A DNA stretch of 64,000 bases from Mucilaginibacter sp. (GCA_028287895.1 JAQBOV010000091.1:1-64000); one strand, 5' to 3'; positions 42,604 through 52,620 are shown, counted from the stretch's first letter. Notes: generated by a model from the letters alone, not told the origin. Program-made: numbers and translations.

Positions 42604-43893
42604 ATGAAATACCTACCTATAAGCAATATTTTATTTACAAATAATAGAAAAAATTTCGTTTCGCGCACAAAACCGGATTCAATTGCTATTTTTCATGCTA
42701 ACGATGAGTTCCCAAAGAATGGCGATCAAACATTCATTTTTAAACAAAATGCCGATTTTTTTTATCTCACGGGGATCGATCAGGAGCAAAGTGTTCTGAT
42801 TTTATATCCGGATTGTCCTAATCCGCTATACAAAGAAGTACTCTTTTTAAGACAAACCAATGAATATATAGCCGTTTGGGAAGGACATAAGTACACCAAA
42901 GAGGAAGCCAGAAAAGTTTCGGGCATTGAAAATATACAGTGGTTGGATGAATTTGACAATATATTGCATACAATAATAAACTATGCAAATAATATTTATA
43001 TTAATACGAATGAAAATGACCGTTACAGCCATTCGGTACCCTACCGTGATCTGCGGATGTTCGAACAGTTACGTCTGAAATATCCGCTGCACCATTATGA
43101 ACGTTCGGCTGTTATTTTGCGCGATCTGCGGGCGGTAAAATCGGATATTGAAGTGGAACTAACGCAAAAAGCATCTTCAATTACAAGGGATGCGTTTATA
43201 CGTGTGCTGAAATTTATAAAGCCGGGTGTAACCGAATATGAAATTGAAGCGGAAATAACTCATGAATTTTTGCGCAGCAGGGCTACCGGGCATGCCTACA
43301 GCCCTATTATTGCTTCCGGACCAAACGCCAATGTGTTACACTACGTAGATAATAACCAGATTTGCCGTGATGGTGACGTAGCGCTTTTTGACTTTGGTGC
43401 TGAATATGCCAATTACAATGCAGACATGACCCGTTCGGTACCAGTGAACGGCCGCTTTACCAAACGTCAACGTGAGGTATATGACGCGGTATTGCGTGTG
43501 ATGCGTGCTGCAACAGGTTTGATACAGGCCGGGACCGCATTAACGGACTATCATCAAGAAGTGGGAAAGATCATGACCAGCGAACTGATCGGTTTAAAAT
43601 TATTAGACCAGCATGATGTTGAAAAGCAGGATGCCAAAATGCCTTTATACAAAAAATATTTTATGCATGGCACTTCGCACCACCTGGGTTTGGATGTGCA
43701 TGATTTTGCCAACCGGTATAAACCATTTGAAGTTGGTAATATTCTGACCTGCGAGCCTGGCATTTATATACCGCAGGAAGGTTTGGGCATAAGACTGGAG
43801 AATGATATTCTGATCACACAAGGCGGGAATGTTGACCTGATGGCCGGCATCCCTATCGAAGCGGCGCATATTGAGGAGATTATGAATAGCTGA
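42604..43893 (+). CDS. pepP: Xaa-Pro aminopeptidase (M24B)
   Basis: The 429-residue protein has an N-terminal creatinase-like domain (NGDQTFIFKQNADFFYLTG) and a C-terminal pita-bread domain. The five metal ligands are visible: two Asp in ALFDFGAEYANYNADMTRSVP-like text (residues about 262 and 273), His in HGTSHHLGLDVHD, Glu in LTCEPGIYIP, and Glu in GIRLENDILIT. It removes N-terminal residues next to proline. It is cytoplasmic (no signal peptide) and a single gene. Confidence 0.95.
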   Translation: MKYLPISNILFTNNRKNFVSRTKPDSIAIFHANDEFPKNGDQTFIFKQNADFFYLTGIDQEQSVLILYPDCPNPLYKEVLFLRQTNEYIAVWEGHKYTKEEARKVSGIENIQWLDEFDNILHTIINYANNIYINTNENDRYSHSVPYRDLRMFEQLRLKYPLHHYERSAVILRDLRAVKSDIEVELTQKASSITRDAFIRVLKFIKPGVTEYEIEAEITHEFLRSRATGHAYSPIIASGPNANVLHYVDNNQICRDGDVALFDFGAEYANYNADMTRSVPVNGRFTKRQREVYDAVLRVMRAATGLIQAGTALTDYHQEVGKIMTSELIGLKLLDQHDVEKQDAKMPLYKKYFMHGTSHHLGLDVHDFANRYKPFEVGNILTCEPGIYIPQEGLGIRLENDILITQGGNVDLMAGIPIEAAHIEEIMNS

Positions 43894-43970
43894 CTAAGCT
43901 GCGATAAGTCGGATTCGGTTGATTAAATTGGCGGCAAGCACGCATATAGGCAGCTCAACCAGCTATTTAA

Positions 43971-44858
43971 CTATAAATATTCTTCCACAAAGCTATACAG
44001 GTTAAACTGCGCGCCGGACATGGCTTTGGCTATGGCCTGTTGCAGCTTTGTCTTGTCAACCCCGGCCATGCGTTTATGTCGGATTAACTTATAGGCTTTT
44101 TCGGTTAACAAAAACTCCTTACGGGTATTTTTTTTATCACCAGATGCTAAAATAAAATTTGCAACTACGGCAATACCATCGTTTTGCGAGGCAATTGTTT
44201 TAAAAATGGGGATTTGCGCACCTTTTTGTTGAACCATCTTTTTTAAATTATTGGCAAAAACGTCTGCGCCCTCCCGGTCAGCTTTATTCACAATAAAAGC
44301 ATCGGCAATTTCCATTAACCCAGATTTAATACTTTGTATCTCATCGCCTGCTTCGGGTACCAGCACGACAAAGGTAATATCAGCAAGCCCGGCTATTTCA
44401 ATTTCCGATTGTCCTACCCCAACCGTTTCTATCAAAACATAATCAAAGCCTGCCGCGCGTAATACATCCGACATTTCGATAGTTTTAGCAGATAGCCCTC
44501 CAAGGGAGCCGCGGGTGGCCAGCGAACGGATAAATACTCCGGGGTGGTTAAAATGTGTTGCCATCCTGATCCTGTCGCCAAGCAGAGAGCCGAGGTTAAA
44601 TGGTGAAGTGGGGTCGATAGCCAGAATGGCTATTTTTTTGTCATGGTTTACCAGGTTACTTATAAGGCTGTTTACCAATGTGCTTTTGCCGGCTCCAGGT
44701 GGCCCTGTGATGCCGATAACAGGTGTGTTTTTGGTAAAACTAAGATCTTTTAAAATTTGTCCGGCACTTCTCAGATCGTTCTCAACAATAGTTAAGGCGC
44801 GTGCAACTGATCTGAAATCATTACAACTGAGCTTAATATTGCTGTTTGTGCCCGGCAT
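43971..44858 (-). CDS. meaB: MeaB/ArgK-family GTPase (methylmalonyl-CoA mutase chaperone)
   Basis: The 295-residue G3E GTPase has Walker A GITGPPGAGKSTLVNSLI near residues 48-65, the AIDPTSPFNLGSLLGDRIRM switch I region, IETVGVGQSEIEIA and the NKADREGAD specificity motif. MeaB protects and reloads adenosylcobalamin-dependent methylmalonyl-CoA mutase. The mutase genes are not in the window, so the partner must lie elsewhere; the other B12 enzyme here is nrdJ. Convergent with pepP. Confidence 0.93.
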   Translation of the reverse strand: MPGTNSNIKLSCNDFRSVARALTIVENDLRSAGQILKDLSFTKNTPVIGITGPPGAGKSTLVNSLISNLVNHDKKIAILAIDPTSPFNLGSLLGDRIRMATHFNHPGVFIRSLATRGSLGGLSAKTIEMSDVLRAAGFDYVLIETVGVGQSEIEIAGLADITFVVLVPEAGDEIQSIKSGLMEIADAFIVNKADREGADVFANNLKKMVQQKGAQIPIFKTIASQNDGIAVVANFILASGDKKNTRKEFLLTEKAYKLIRHKRMAGVDKTKLQQAIAKAMSGAQFNLYSFVEEYL

Positions 44859-44962
44859 TTATTATATGCAGTTAAGGTAGCAAAAATATAATGTATTTAG
44901 AGAAACACACTATCAGGGCCATGTATTGCTTATAATAAACTGTTAGGAGTATAGGATATAAT

Positions 44963-44970
44963 TATATTTG
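44963..44970 (+). promoter_or_regulatory. -7 box at the head of the glycan cluster
   Basis: TATATTTG is a perfect TAnnTTTG box, 27 bases before the ATG at 44998. It overlaps the TTG of a longer open frame and so supports the downstream start. Confidence 0.5.
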
Positions 44971-44997
44971 GCATTCAAAAATCAGATAGAAAGCCTG

Positions 44998-45993
44998 ATG
45001 GATATCAAAAAAAGCGTTTCAATAATTATTCCTAATTACAATGGCAGGCATTTGCTCAAAGAGTATCTGCCCCACGCAGTAGAAGCTATTAAAAAGGCGG
45101 AAGCCGTTTATGAAATAATTATTGTGGATGATTGCTCAACAGATGATTCTGTTGAACTGGTCAGGACAGATTTTCCATGGGCGAAGCTGATTTTGAATCC
45201 GCAGAATAAAGGGTTCTCACATGCTTGTAATCAAGGAATAGCAGCTGCGCAATATGAATTGATATTTCTGTTGAATTCCGATGTTAAACTTACGCCGGAT
45301 TATTTTGAGCATCAATGGAAATATTTTTCCCTGCCCGATACGTTTGGTGTAATGGGCCGTATCATTGATATGGAAGCAGATCATATTCAGGACGCTGCAC
45401 GAATGCCGAAGTTTAACGGACTAAAGTTAAAGACAGGATATTTTTACTATACCGATAATGCGGATGACCGGTTGTATACCATGTACCTGTCAGGGGCCAA
45501 TGCGTTGATCGATGCGTTAAAGCTGAAAGAGATGGGCGGATTTGATGAAATATTTTCACCATTTTACAGTGAGGATATGGAATTGAGTATAAGGGCCTGG
45601 AGGCTGAACTGGAAATGTTATTATGAGCATCAGGCTATATGCAGGCATAGGCTGTCGGCAACTACAAAAAACTATAAAACCCCCCAATGGGTAAAGCGCG
45701 TTTATTTTCGCAACCGGTTTTATTTCCATGTGATCCATTACAATGGCCTGGCCTCCATTGCCTACTATTGCCAGATCACCCTGATCGATCTGTTGCCAAA
45801 ACTGCTGGCCGGGCAATTCTGGATATGGAAAAGCTACGTGGAACTGTTTAAAAACCGGCGCGCTATTCAACTGCGCAAGGCAGGTTTTAAAAATTTGATG
45901 ATTAAAAATAATAGCACTACCTCAATTTTTGATGTAGTAGCTCATATCAAAAAATCGGTGGAAGCTAAAAAAATAACCCGTTTCAAAGCCTGA
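44998..45993 (+). CDS. Family 2 glycosyltransferase
   Basis: The 331-residue inverting GT-A enzyme begins MDIKKSVSIIIPNYNGRHLL, with VDDCSTDDSVELV (first acidic motif, near 42) and the DxD-like FLLNSDVKLTPDYF near residue 100. A later acidic motif is in SPFYSEDMELSIRAWRLNW. It transfers a sugar from a nucleotide donor, probably to a lipid-linked glycan. A short C-terminal amphipathic stretch may touch the membrane. First gene of the plus-strand glycan block. Confidence 0.92.
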   Translation: MDIKKSVSIIIPNYNGRHLLKEYLPHAVEAIKKAEAVYEIIIVDDCSTDDSVELVRTDFPWAKLILNPQNKGFSHACNQGIAAAQYELIFLLNSDVKLTPDYFEHQWKYFSLPDTFGVMGRIIDMEADHIQDAARMPKFNGLKLKTGYFYYTDNADDRLYTMYLSGANALIDALKLKEMGGFDEIFSPFYSEDMELSIRAWRLNWKCYYEHQAICRHRLSATTKNYKTPQWVKRVYFRNRFYFHVIHYNGLASIAYYCQITLIDLLPKLLAGQFWIWKSYVELFKNRRAIQLRKAGFKNLMIKNNSTTSIFDVVAHIKKSVEAKKITRFKA

Positions 45994-46026
45994 CAACCGC
46001 TGATTACGTATTTATTTAATTACTGT

Positions 46027-46034
46027 TAGCTTTG
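46027..46034 (+). promoter_or_regulatory. -7 box before the MsbA-like gene
   Basis: TAGCTTTG, perfect TAnnTTTG, 17 bases before the ATG at 46051; -33 is poor (TTAC). Confidence 0.45.
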
Positions 46035-46050
46035 CATTTTAAAATTTTTG

Positions 46051-47889
46051 ATGAAGACTTATTTCCGGTTATTATCTTTTGCCAAGCCAATTGAGAAGTT
46101 TGCTATACCGTATATCCTGTTTACTTTACTTTATGTCGTTTTTAGTTCGATGGTATTTGTATTGCTGCCATCGCTGCTGAACACACTTTTTCAAAACAAT
46201 GCCGGTGCGGCGCCCAGTATTTCGCATGTTGCAACCATGGTAAAGCAGCCCGGCTGGTACGATATGCAAGGCTGGTTCAAACTTTATTTGAACTATTTTA
46301 TAAGAACGCACGGCGAATGGGGTGCCCTGCAATTTGTATGCGCGCTGATTATTGTTACCATTCTGATCGGCAACCTTTTCAGATATCTCTCTGCCCGCAC
46401 GATGGAAAATCTAAGGGTGCATACATTACTCAACCTGCGCCGCAGGGTTTTTAATAATGTAATGGATATGCACCTGGGTTATTTTAATAATGAGCGTAAG
46501 GGGAATATAATTTCCAAAATAGCTTCAGATGTACAGGTGGTGCAGTTTTCGGTTACGGCAACTTTACAGGTTATTTTTAAGGAGCCGGCGACTATGATCG
46601 CCTTTTTGGTGATTCTTTTTATTTATTCGGTAAAACTTACTTTATATTCACTGCTCGTTGTTCCTGTATCAGCCTTCATTATCTCAAAAATTGTGAAGCG
46701 CCTTAAAACGCAGGCAACTTCAGCGCAGCAAACTTATGCCAATATGATAAGTTATCTTGACGAAGCGTTGTCAGGAGTGAGGATTATAAAAGCATTTAAT
46801 GCAACGAATTTCATAAAAGAACGATTTGACAGGGAGAACAGCAGGTATTCAAAAATAATGCGTTCAATGGCAAGGCGCCAGCAATCCGCATCACCGGTTT
46901 CCGAAACGCTGTCAGTTACCATGATTTCATGTATAGTATTATACGGCGGATACCTGATCCTTAACAAAAAATCCACTTTAAATGCCGGTCAGTTTATTGC
47001 TTATATCGCTGTATTTTCGCAGCTGATGCGTCCTGCCAAGGCTATCTCCGACTCATTCAGCAACATACACTCGGGCATAGCAGCCGGCGAGCGTGTACTG
47101 GCGCTTATCGATGAAAAACCGGAAATTACTGATGCACCAAACGCTAAGCCTATTAATGAGTTTAAAGAAAGTATAACGTTTAAGAATGTATCATTTGCCT
47201 ATAGGGAAAGAGTCGTGCTATCAAACATTAACTTAACTGTCCCCAAAGGTAAAACAATAGCCCTGGTAGGCCCCTCAGGCGGCGGTAAATCCACGCTGAT
47301 GGACCTTATACCAAGATTTATCGAACCAAAATCAGGCCAGGTATTGGTTGATGGTATAAATATTCAAAACGTTACTGCCGATTCGCTAAGAGCGTTGCTC
47401 GGCATAGTAAACCAGGAATCGATACTATTTAATGACACTATTTTTAACAATATTGCCTTTGGTAAAACGGATGTAAGTCAGCAGCGGGTAGAAGAAGCCG
47501 CACGTATTGCCAATGCACATAACTTTATTATGGAAACCGATGATGGTTATAAAACCAATATTGGTGACAGAGGTACCAAACTTTCGGGCGGACAAAGGCA
47601 GCGCATTTGTATCGCCAGGGCTGTTTTAAATAATCCGCCTATCATGCTGCTTGACGAGGCTACCTCAGCTTTGGATACTGAATCAGAAAAATTGGTTCAG
47701 GATGCATTGAATAATCTGATGAAAAACCGCACCTCTCTTATCATAGCGCACAGGCTAAGCACTATTCAAAATGCGGATGTTATTATTGTGTTAGAGAGTG
47801 GGGTAATAGTTGAGCAGGGTAATCATCACCAGCTGATGATGAATAATGGCTTGTATAAAAGACTGATAGATATGCAAACTTTTCAATAA
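46051..47889 (+). CDS. MsbA-like ABC exporter (lipid/glycolipid flippase candidate)
   Basis: The 612-residue half-transporter has six membrane helices (about 20-330, with a long insertion between helices 1 and 2) and an ATPase domain: Walker A GPSGGGKSTLMDLIPRF near 409-425, signature LSGGQRQRICIARAVL near 510-525, Walker B IMLLDEATSALDTES. Because glycosyltransferases lie on both sides, export or flipping of a glycolipid such as lipid A-core is a reasonable inference. A second ABC exporter of this type at 33056 has a slightly different signature. Start is the ATG; the frame also allows a TTG 3 bases upstream. Confidence 0.9.
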   Translation: MKTYFRLLSFAKPIEKFAIPYILFTLLYVVFSSMVFVLLPSLLNTLFQNNAGAAPSISHVATMVKQPGWYDMQGWFKLYLNYFIRTHGEWGALQFVCALIIVTILIGNLFRYLSARTMENLRVHTLLNLRRRVFNNVMDMHLGYFNNERKGNIISKIASDVQVVQFSVTATLQVIFKEPATMIAFLVILFIYSVKLTLYSLLVVPVSAFIISKIVKRLKTQATSAQQTYANMISYLDEALSGVRIIKAFNATNFIKERFDRENSRYSKIMRSMARRQQSASPVSETLSVTMISCIVLYGGYLILNKKSTLNAGQFIAYIAVFSQLMRPAKAISDSFSNIHSGIAAGERVLALIDEKPEITDAPNAKPINEFKESITFKNVSFAYRERVVLSNINLTVPKGKTIALVGPSGGGKSTLMDLIPRFIEPKSGQVLVDGINIQNVTADSLRALLGIVNQESILFNDTIFNNIAFGKTDVSQQRVEEAARIANAHNFIMETDDGYKTNIGDRGTKLSGGQRQRICIARAVLNNPPIMLLDEATSALDTESEKLVQDALNNLMKNRTSLIIAHRLSTIQNADVIIVLESGVIVEQGNHHQLMMNNGLYKRLIDMQTFQ

Positions 47890-47940
47890 ATGATTTTTTA
47901 GGTAAAGCGTGACAATAGCAAATAATTTATACAAAATTTA

Positions 47941-48759
47941 ATGGTAAAACCTTCAGTTGTTAGTATTGCAAAAAAAGAGGTGCGGTCACTTTATAAGTTT
48001 CAATATGCCATTTGTACATTAGTGACTGATTTGGATGAATACAGCCGCATGCTTGATTCATTTATAGCAGCAGGTTTTACGCCGGATGATTGTGAATACA
48101 GGTACATTGACAACACCAATGGAAATACTTTTGATGCTTACCAGGGGATAAACCAGTTCCTTCAGAATGCAGACGCCAGGTACATTGTTATCTGCCATCA
48201 GGATATATTACTGAAATTTGATAAAAGGGAACAGTTGGGCGAACGCATTAGTGAGCTCGATAAAGCGGATAAAAACTGGGCTGTATTGGGTAATGCCGGC
48301 GCTAATAATCTTTACCTGGCATCGATGAAGGTTACTCATGCCGACATGGTCTGCGACAAAAAAGGTATTTTACCCTCCAAAGTAGGTTCGCTTGATGAGA
48401 ACTTTATATTAATAAAAAAGTCAGCCAATATTGCTTTATCGGGGGACCTCGCCGGTTTCCACTTGTATGGGACCGATATATGTTTAATTGCTGAATGCTT
48501 AGGTTATACCGCTTATGTAATCGAGTTTAACCTGATACATTTAAGCAATGGTAAAATGGATCCTTCTTTTTATTCTTTATCCAAAAAGGTACAAAGGAAA
48601 TATTCCTCATTCTTCAGAAGCCGTTACATAAAAACTACCATTACCCGTTTTTATTTAAGCTCAAGCAGTATTTTAAGATGTATCATGAACATTTCTTTAG
48701 TTCAGAATATGGTACGTTTGTATTATAAATACGAGTATAAATTGTTTAAGAAATACTAA
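47941..48759 (+). CDS. Glycosyltransferase-like protein (HQD-motif type)
   Basis: The 272-residue protein has a GT-A-like fold with VICHQDILLKFDKRE near residue 88, the HQD motif typical of the GT2-like subgroup 5 family, plus WAVLGNAGAN and a later LYGTDICLIAECLGYTAYVI. The C-terminal 60 residues are basic and hydrophobic (SRYIKTTITRFYLSS), probably membrane-associated. Donor and acceptor unknown. Second glycosyltransferase of the cluster. Confidence 0.75.
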   Translation: MVKPSVVSIAKKEVRSLYKFQYAICTLVTDLDEYSRMLDSFIAAGFTPDDCEYRYIDNTNGNTFDAYQGINQFLQNADARYIVICHQDILLKFDKREQLGERISELDKADKNWAVLGNAGANNLYLASMKVTHADMVCDKKGILPSKVGSLDENFILIKKSANIALSGDLAGFHLYGTDICLIAECLGYTAYVIEFNLIHLSNGKMDPSFYSLSKKVQRKYSSFFRSRYIKTTITRFYLSSSSILRCIMNISLVQNMVRLYYKYEYKLFKKY

Positions 48760-48808
48760 AGGAATTTTGCCTGAGACAACCTCTAATTCTATAAGCTATT
48801 TTAAATCT

Positions 48809-49702
48809 ATGGAAGAACCATTGATATCAATTGCGCTTTGCACATACAATGGTGAAAAATACCTAAAAGAGCAGATGGATAGCATAATAAATCAAACTTA
48901 TAAAAAGCTTGAGATAATTGTTGTTGACGATGATTCGACGGATAATACATTTGATATTTTGAGCAATTATGCCAAAGTGGATGTCAGGGTAAAATGCATT
49001 AAAAATAGTGCTAACCTTGGCTTCAATAAAAATTTTGAGAAAGCCCTCAAACTAACGTCGGGGGAATATATTGCAATAAGCGACCAGGATGATATATGGT
49101 TACCGGATAAGTTACAATCGTTATTAATTAATATCGGAGACAACTGGCTAATATTTTCAAATTCAAATTTTATAGGCGATAGAGAGCCGGGAACATTATT
49201 GAAAGATTTCAAATTGCCGGTTAATTACAAAGGATTTTTGTTCCGTAATTATGTTACCGGTCATACCGTGCTTATGCGACGGGAGTTTTTACACTTTATT
49301 TTACCATTTCCTCAAAAAGGATTTTATGACTGGTGGATGGGATTTGTAGCTGCTTACCACCATAAAATGACTTTTTATGATGAGGTACTTACTTATTACA
49401 GAGTACATAATGAATCGGTGATACAAAGACGACAGGATTTAGGTAAGGCAATATTGGTAGAATTTGAAACTAACGCTATAATGCTCAATAATTTTTCTGG
49501 TTATAAGCACTTAAAACTGGCAGATAAGGTTTTTATAGATCAACTGAAAGGTGCGTATCAATTGAAAGGATCAAAGTCAAGGTCTGTTCCATTGATCAAA
49601 ATGATTTACAAATATTATCATGAGCTTTTTCCTAACCGGAAACCATGGAAATCATTAACCAAGCTCATTTTTGCCTTTAAGTTTTCAAAAGGAGTCAGAT
49701 AA
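48809..49702 (+). CDS. Family 2 glycosyltransferase (rhamnosyltransferase-like)
   Basis: The 297-residue enzyme starts MEEPLISIALCTYNGEKYLK; an upstream TTG at 48767 would add 14 residues without family match. Motifs: VVDDDSTDNTFDIL near 40 and the DQDD signature in YIAISDQDDIWLPDK near 85-99, typical of WcaA/RfbF-type rhamnosyltransferases. DWWMGF near 178 and HNESVIQRR follow. It is the most diverged member of three consecutive paralogues. Confidence 0.9.
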   Translation: MEEPLISIALCTYNGEKYLKEQMDSIINQTYKKLEIIVVDDDSTDNTFDILSNYAKVDVRVKCIKNSANLGFNKNFEKALKLTSGEYIAISDQDDIWLPDKLQSLLINIGDNWLIFSNSNFIGDREPGTLLKDFKLPVNYKGFLFRNYVTGHTVLMRREFLHFILPFPQKGFYDWWMGFVAAYHHKMTFYDEVLTYYRVHNESVIQRRQDLGKAILVEFETNAIMLNNFSGYKHLKLADKVFIDQLKGAYQLKGSKSRSVPLIKMIYKYYHELFPNRKPWKSLTKLIFAFKFSKGVR

Positions 49703-49717
49703 ACCGTTGAATCATTT

Positions 49718-50638
49718 ATGAACCCCATAGTTTCTATAGCGCTGTGTACCTATAATGGTGACAAGTTCCTTGCAAAGCAATTAGATAGTCTCTTGACCCA
49801 GGAATACGCCAATATTGAAATAATTGCGGTTGATGATTGTTCGGCTGACGACACCTGGAATATACTCAGAGATTATGCACGGAAAGACAAAAGGTTGCAG
49901 CTATATCAAAATGACCAAAATATCGGATATACCCGCAATTTTGAAAGAGCCATAAATCTATGCAATGGAGAATATATAGCCTTGGCCGATCAGGATGACA
50001 TTTGGGAAAAAAGCAAGATCAAAATTATGGTAGAATCCATTGAAGGTTATGTGATGGTTTATCACGACTCGGATTTTATAGATGAACATGACAGAAGTAT
50101 CGGGCACAGTACTATGGCCTCCAAACACAGGATGTATGATGGGGAAAGCTGCCTGCCCATTATCCTTGCCAACAGTATACACGGGCATGCTATTTTATTT
50201 GACAGCAAACTGAAAAATTACCTTTTTCCGTTTAATGGGAACTTTTCGCATGACTGGGCGATCGCTTATGTTGCTTTTAACATAGGTTCAGTAAAATATG
50301 TAGATAAGGTGTTAGCTCACTATCGTCAGCATCCACGCAGCATAACCGATTTTTTGGGGCGGCGGCAAAGAGGTGTTGCCTCGAAAAAAAGAAATCTTGA
50401 GCGGCTGCCTGTTAATGCAGACTGGTTGAACTATTGCTTAAAATTTAAATATAAAAGAGAGCCTGCTTTAGTTGATGAGGCATGCATCCTATTTTCAGAT
50501 TTAACCAAAGGAAAAAACAAGCTTAGGTGCTTTATTTTCATGATGAAATACTTTGACCTGTTATTTTATACTATGGGTCATAACAAGAGAGGATTTTTTA
50601 GCAAAGTCAACTTTGTCAGAAAACTATGTTTTAGTTAA
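49718..50638 (+). CDS. Family 2 glycosyltransferase, tandem copy 1
   Basis: The 306-residue enzyme is closely similar over its whole length to the next gene. Motifs: VSIALCTYNGDKFLAKQLDS at the N-terminus, AVDDCSADDTWNIL, ALADQDDIWEKSKI with the DQDD signature, and the shared block STMASKHRMYDGESCLP. Where the neighbours have DWW it has HDWAIAYVAF, so one conserved Trp is lost. Fifteen bases separate it from the previous gene. Confidence 0.92.
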   Translation: MNPIVSIALCTYNGDKFLAKQLDSLLTQEYANIEIIAVDDCSADDTWNILRDYARKDKRLQLYQNDQNIGYTRNFERAINLCNGEYIALADQDDIWEKSKIKIMVESIEGYVMVYHDSDFIDEHDRSIGHSTMASKHRMYDGESCLPIILANSIHGHAILFDSKLKNYLFPFNGNFSHDWAIAYVAFNIGSVKYVDKVLAHYRQHPRSITDFLGRRQRGVASKKRNLERLPVNADWLNYCLKFKYKREPALVDEACILFSDLTKGKNKLRCFIFMMKYFDLLFYTMGHNKRGFFSKVNFVRKLCFS

Positions 50639-50723
50639 AGCGAGTCCAGGTTAGGAGAAACAGTTTATTCCCTAAAACATAAACTGTAATCATGCGGTTA
50701 TTCTGAATATATCACTATGACTT

Positions 50724-51656
50724 ATGAATATTACCATACAGCCGTTGGTTTCAATTGCTTTATGTACTTATAACGGCGAAAAATTTTTGAAAAAACAGTT
50801 GGATAGTATTTTATCACAGGATTATAACAATATTGAAATAATCGCGGTTGACGATTGTTCGGGTGATAGTACCTGGGACATACTTCAGGCTTATTCCCGG
50901 TTGGATAACCGGTTAAAACCTCACAAAAATGATCAGAATATCGGGTATATCCGTAATTTTGAGAAGGCGATAAGTTTGTGTGGCGGAGATTTTATCGCCC
51001 TGGCGGACCAGGATGATATCTGGAAAAAGGACAAAATAAAAATTTCAGTTAAATCCATCAAAGACTGTATTTTGGTTTATCATAATTCGGATTTCATAGA
51101 TGAGAATGATAAACGCATAGGACACAGCACCATGGCGTCAAAACACCGGATGTATGACGGGGAAAGCTGCCTGCCATTAATTCTTTCCAATTGTATATCG
51201 GGGCATGCCACTTTGTTTAAGAAGGAGTTGATCCAATATGTTTTACCGCTCGATAGTAATTATTATCACGATTGGTGGATATCCTATGTCGCATTTAATA
51301 TCGGCAAGGTAAAATTTATTAATAAAGTATTGGTTCATTATCGCCAGCACAAGGATAGCATCACCGATTTACTGGGATTACGCAAGAGTATTGTCTACCA
51401 CAGGAAATTAAGGCGCCTGGAAAGATTAACAATTAATTTTGCCTGGCTGAATTATTGCTCCAACTTTAAATATAACAAGGAATCAAGTTTGATAAAAGGG
51501 GCTTACCTATCGTTAAAAAACCTTAAGGAAGGTAAAAACAGGTTCCGAAGTTTAATATTTATAGTGAAATATTTCGATCTGCTGTTTTATATAATCGATA
51601 AGCCGCGAAGTTTTTTCAGTAAAGTTAATTTTGCCAGAAAATTATGTTTCCGGTAA
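50724..51656 (+). CDS. Family 2 glycosyltransferase, tandem copy 2
   Basis: The 310-residue enzyme shares most positions with the preceding gene, including STMASKHRMYDGESCLP and the C-terminus ending FFSKVNFARKLCF. The DQDD signature is in ALADQDDIWKKDKI. It keeps HDWWISYVAF. The similarity and adjacency show a tandem duplication followed by divergence, presumably giving different sugar or acceptor specificity. Last gene of the glycan block. Confidence 0.92.
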   Translation: MNITIQPLVSIALCTYNGEKFLKKQLDSILSQDYNNIEIIAVDDCSGDSTWDILQAYSRLDNRLKPHKNDQNIGYIRNFEKAISLCGGDFIALADQDDIWKKDKIKISVKSIKDCILVYHNSDFIDENDKRIGHSTMASKHRMYDGESCLPLILSNCISGHATLFKKELIQYVLPLDSNYYHDWWISYVAFNIGKVKFINKVLVHYRQHKDSITDLLGLRKSIVYHRKLRRLERLTINFAWLNYCSNFKYNKESSLIKGAYLSLKNLKEGKNRFRSLIFIVKYFDLLFYIIDKPRSFFSKVNFARKLCFR

Positions 51657-51718
51657 AGAAGAAGTTTTACAGAACGATTAGATCAGGGAATTCTGAATTA
51701 CAGTTATTAAGGATGAAC

Positions 51719-51747
51719 AAAGTAGCTGCAAAAGGAGCAGCTACTTT
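51719..51747. terminator. Hairpin between convergent genes
   Basis: AAAGTAGCTGC (51719-51729) pairs perfectly with GCAGCTACTTT (51737-51747) across 7 bases. It lies between the last glycosyltransferase and the minus-strand barrel gene and can serve both, though T runs are short. Confidence 0.7.
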
Positions 51748-51756
51748 AAACGTATC

Positions 51757-52440
51757 TTACTGAAACTTAATACCTATACCAAACTGCCAAATCTGGTTGC
51801 GGTAATCAGGTATCGGTGAGTTTGCATCGTAGGTATTTGATGAAAGATCCAACACATAACGTGCATGGATATCCACATTAGGGTTTAAATCTATGCTGAA
51901 CCCAACGACCCCTGCAACATAGCTTTTATTGCCGTTGTCGCCATAATAGCTTTCGCGGCTAACCGCAAATCCGTTGTCAAAAGTGTTGGTGGTTGATACC
52001 GGAATATTTATCTGCGGGCCTACCAGGAAATTAAAGCCTCTCACCAGCCGGAAGTTTGCCAGCAAAGGGATATCAATATAATTGTTGCGCTGAGTAAAGG
52101 TACCATCGGTGGTAAAAGCCTTGTACCCTTTCTGCGAAAACAGAATTTCGGGTTGGAAAGAAAAGGGATATACGATCGGCAACGTAGCAGTTATCCCGGC
52201 GTGAAAGCCTAAAATATTATTCGTGCTGTAACCGGCGTCATAAGTGTCAACAGTATTGGCAATGCTCAATCCACCCTCAATACCAACGCGCGGGCGGTAA
52301 AAATCGTCCAATTGCCGATGTTGTACCTGACGACGTTCTACCGGACGACGATGTACACGGCGTGGAGGATAATAATAATCTTGAGCGCTTACAGAGCCTG
52401 CAACCAGCAGGCATATTGTTAAAATAAAAATGTGTTTCAT
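51757..52440 (-). CDS. Outer-membrane beta-barrel protein (porin family / PorT-like)
   Basis: The 227-residue protein has a signal peptide (MKHIFILTICLLVAGSVSAQ) and a very basic Arg/His-rich segment (RRVHRRPVERRQVQHRQLDD) after it. The rest alternates hydrophobic strands with GIEGGLSIANTVD, FSFQPEILFSQKGYKAF and a final aromatic IWQFGIGIKFQ, the closing strand signal of an outer-membrane barrel. This matches the small PorT/OmpW-like barrels of Bacteroidota. Function unknown. Single gene. Confidence 0.85.
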   Translation of the reverse strand: MKHIFILTICLLVAGSVSAQDYYYPPRRVHRRPVERRQVQHRQLDDFYRPRVGIEGGLSIANTVDTYDAGYSTNNILGFHAGITATLPIVYPFSFQPEILFSQKGYKAFTTDGTFTQRNNYIDIPLLANFRLVRGFNFLVGPQINIPVSTTNTFDNGFAVSRESYYGDNGNKSYVAGVVGFSIDLNPNVDIHARYVLDLSSNTYDANSPIPDYRNQIWQFGIGIKFQ

Positions 52441-52620
52441 TGGAATAAGTTTTTATAGTTAATTGTTTCTGCCTTTTAGAATAAAAGATAACGAATAGGT
52501 TTAGTCTTTTGTTGGTTTTTTTTTAACCGGGGCTAAAGAGTGGCAATGTTTAAGCCGGTAAGAGATTGAATTTTACAGGCTTTTAACTTTTATAACACTT
52601 ACAACTAAACCACAATTAGT

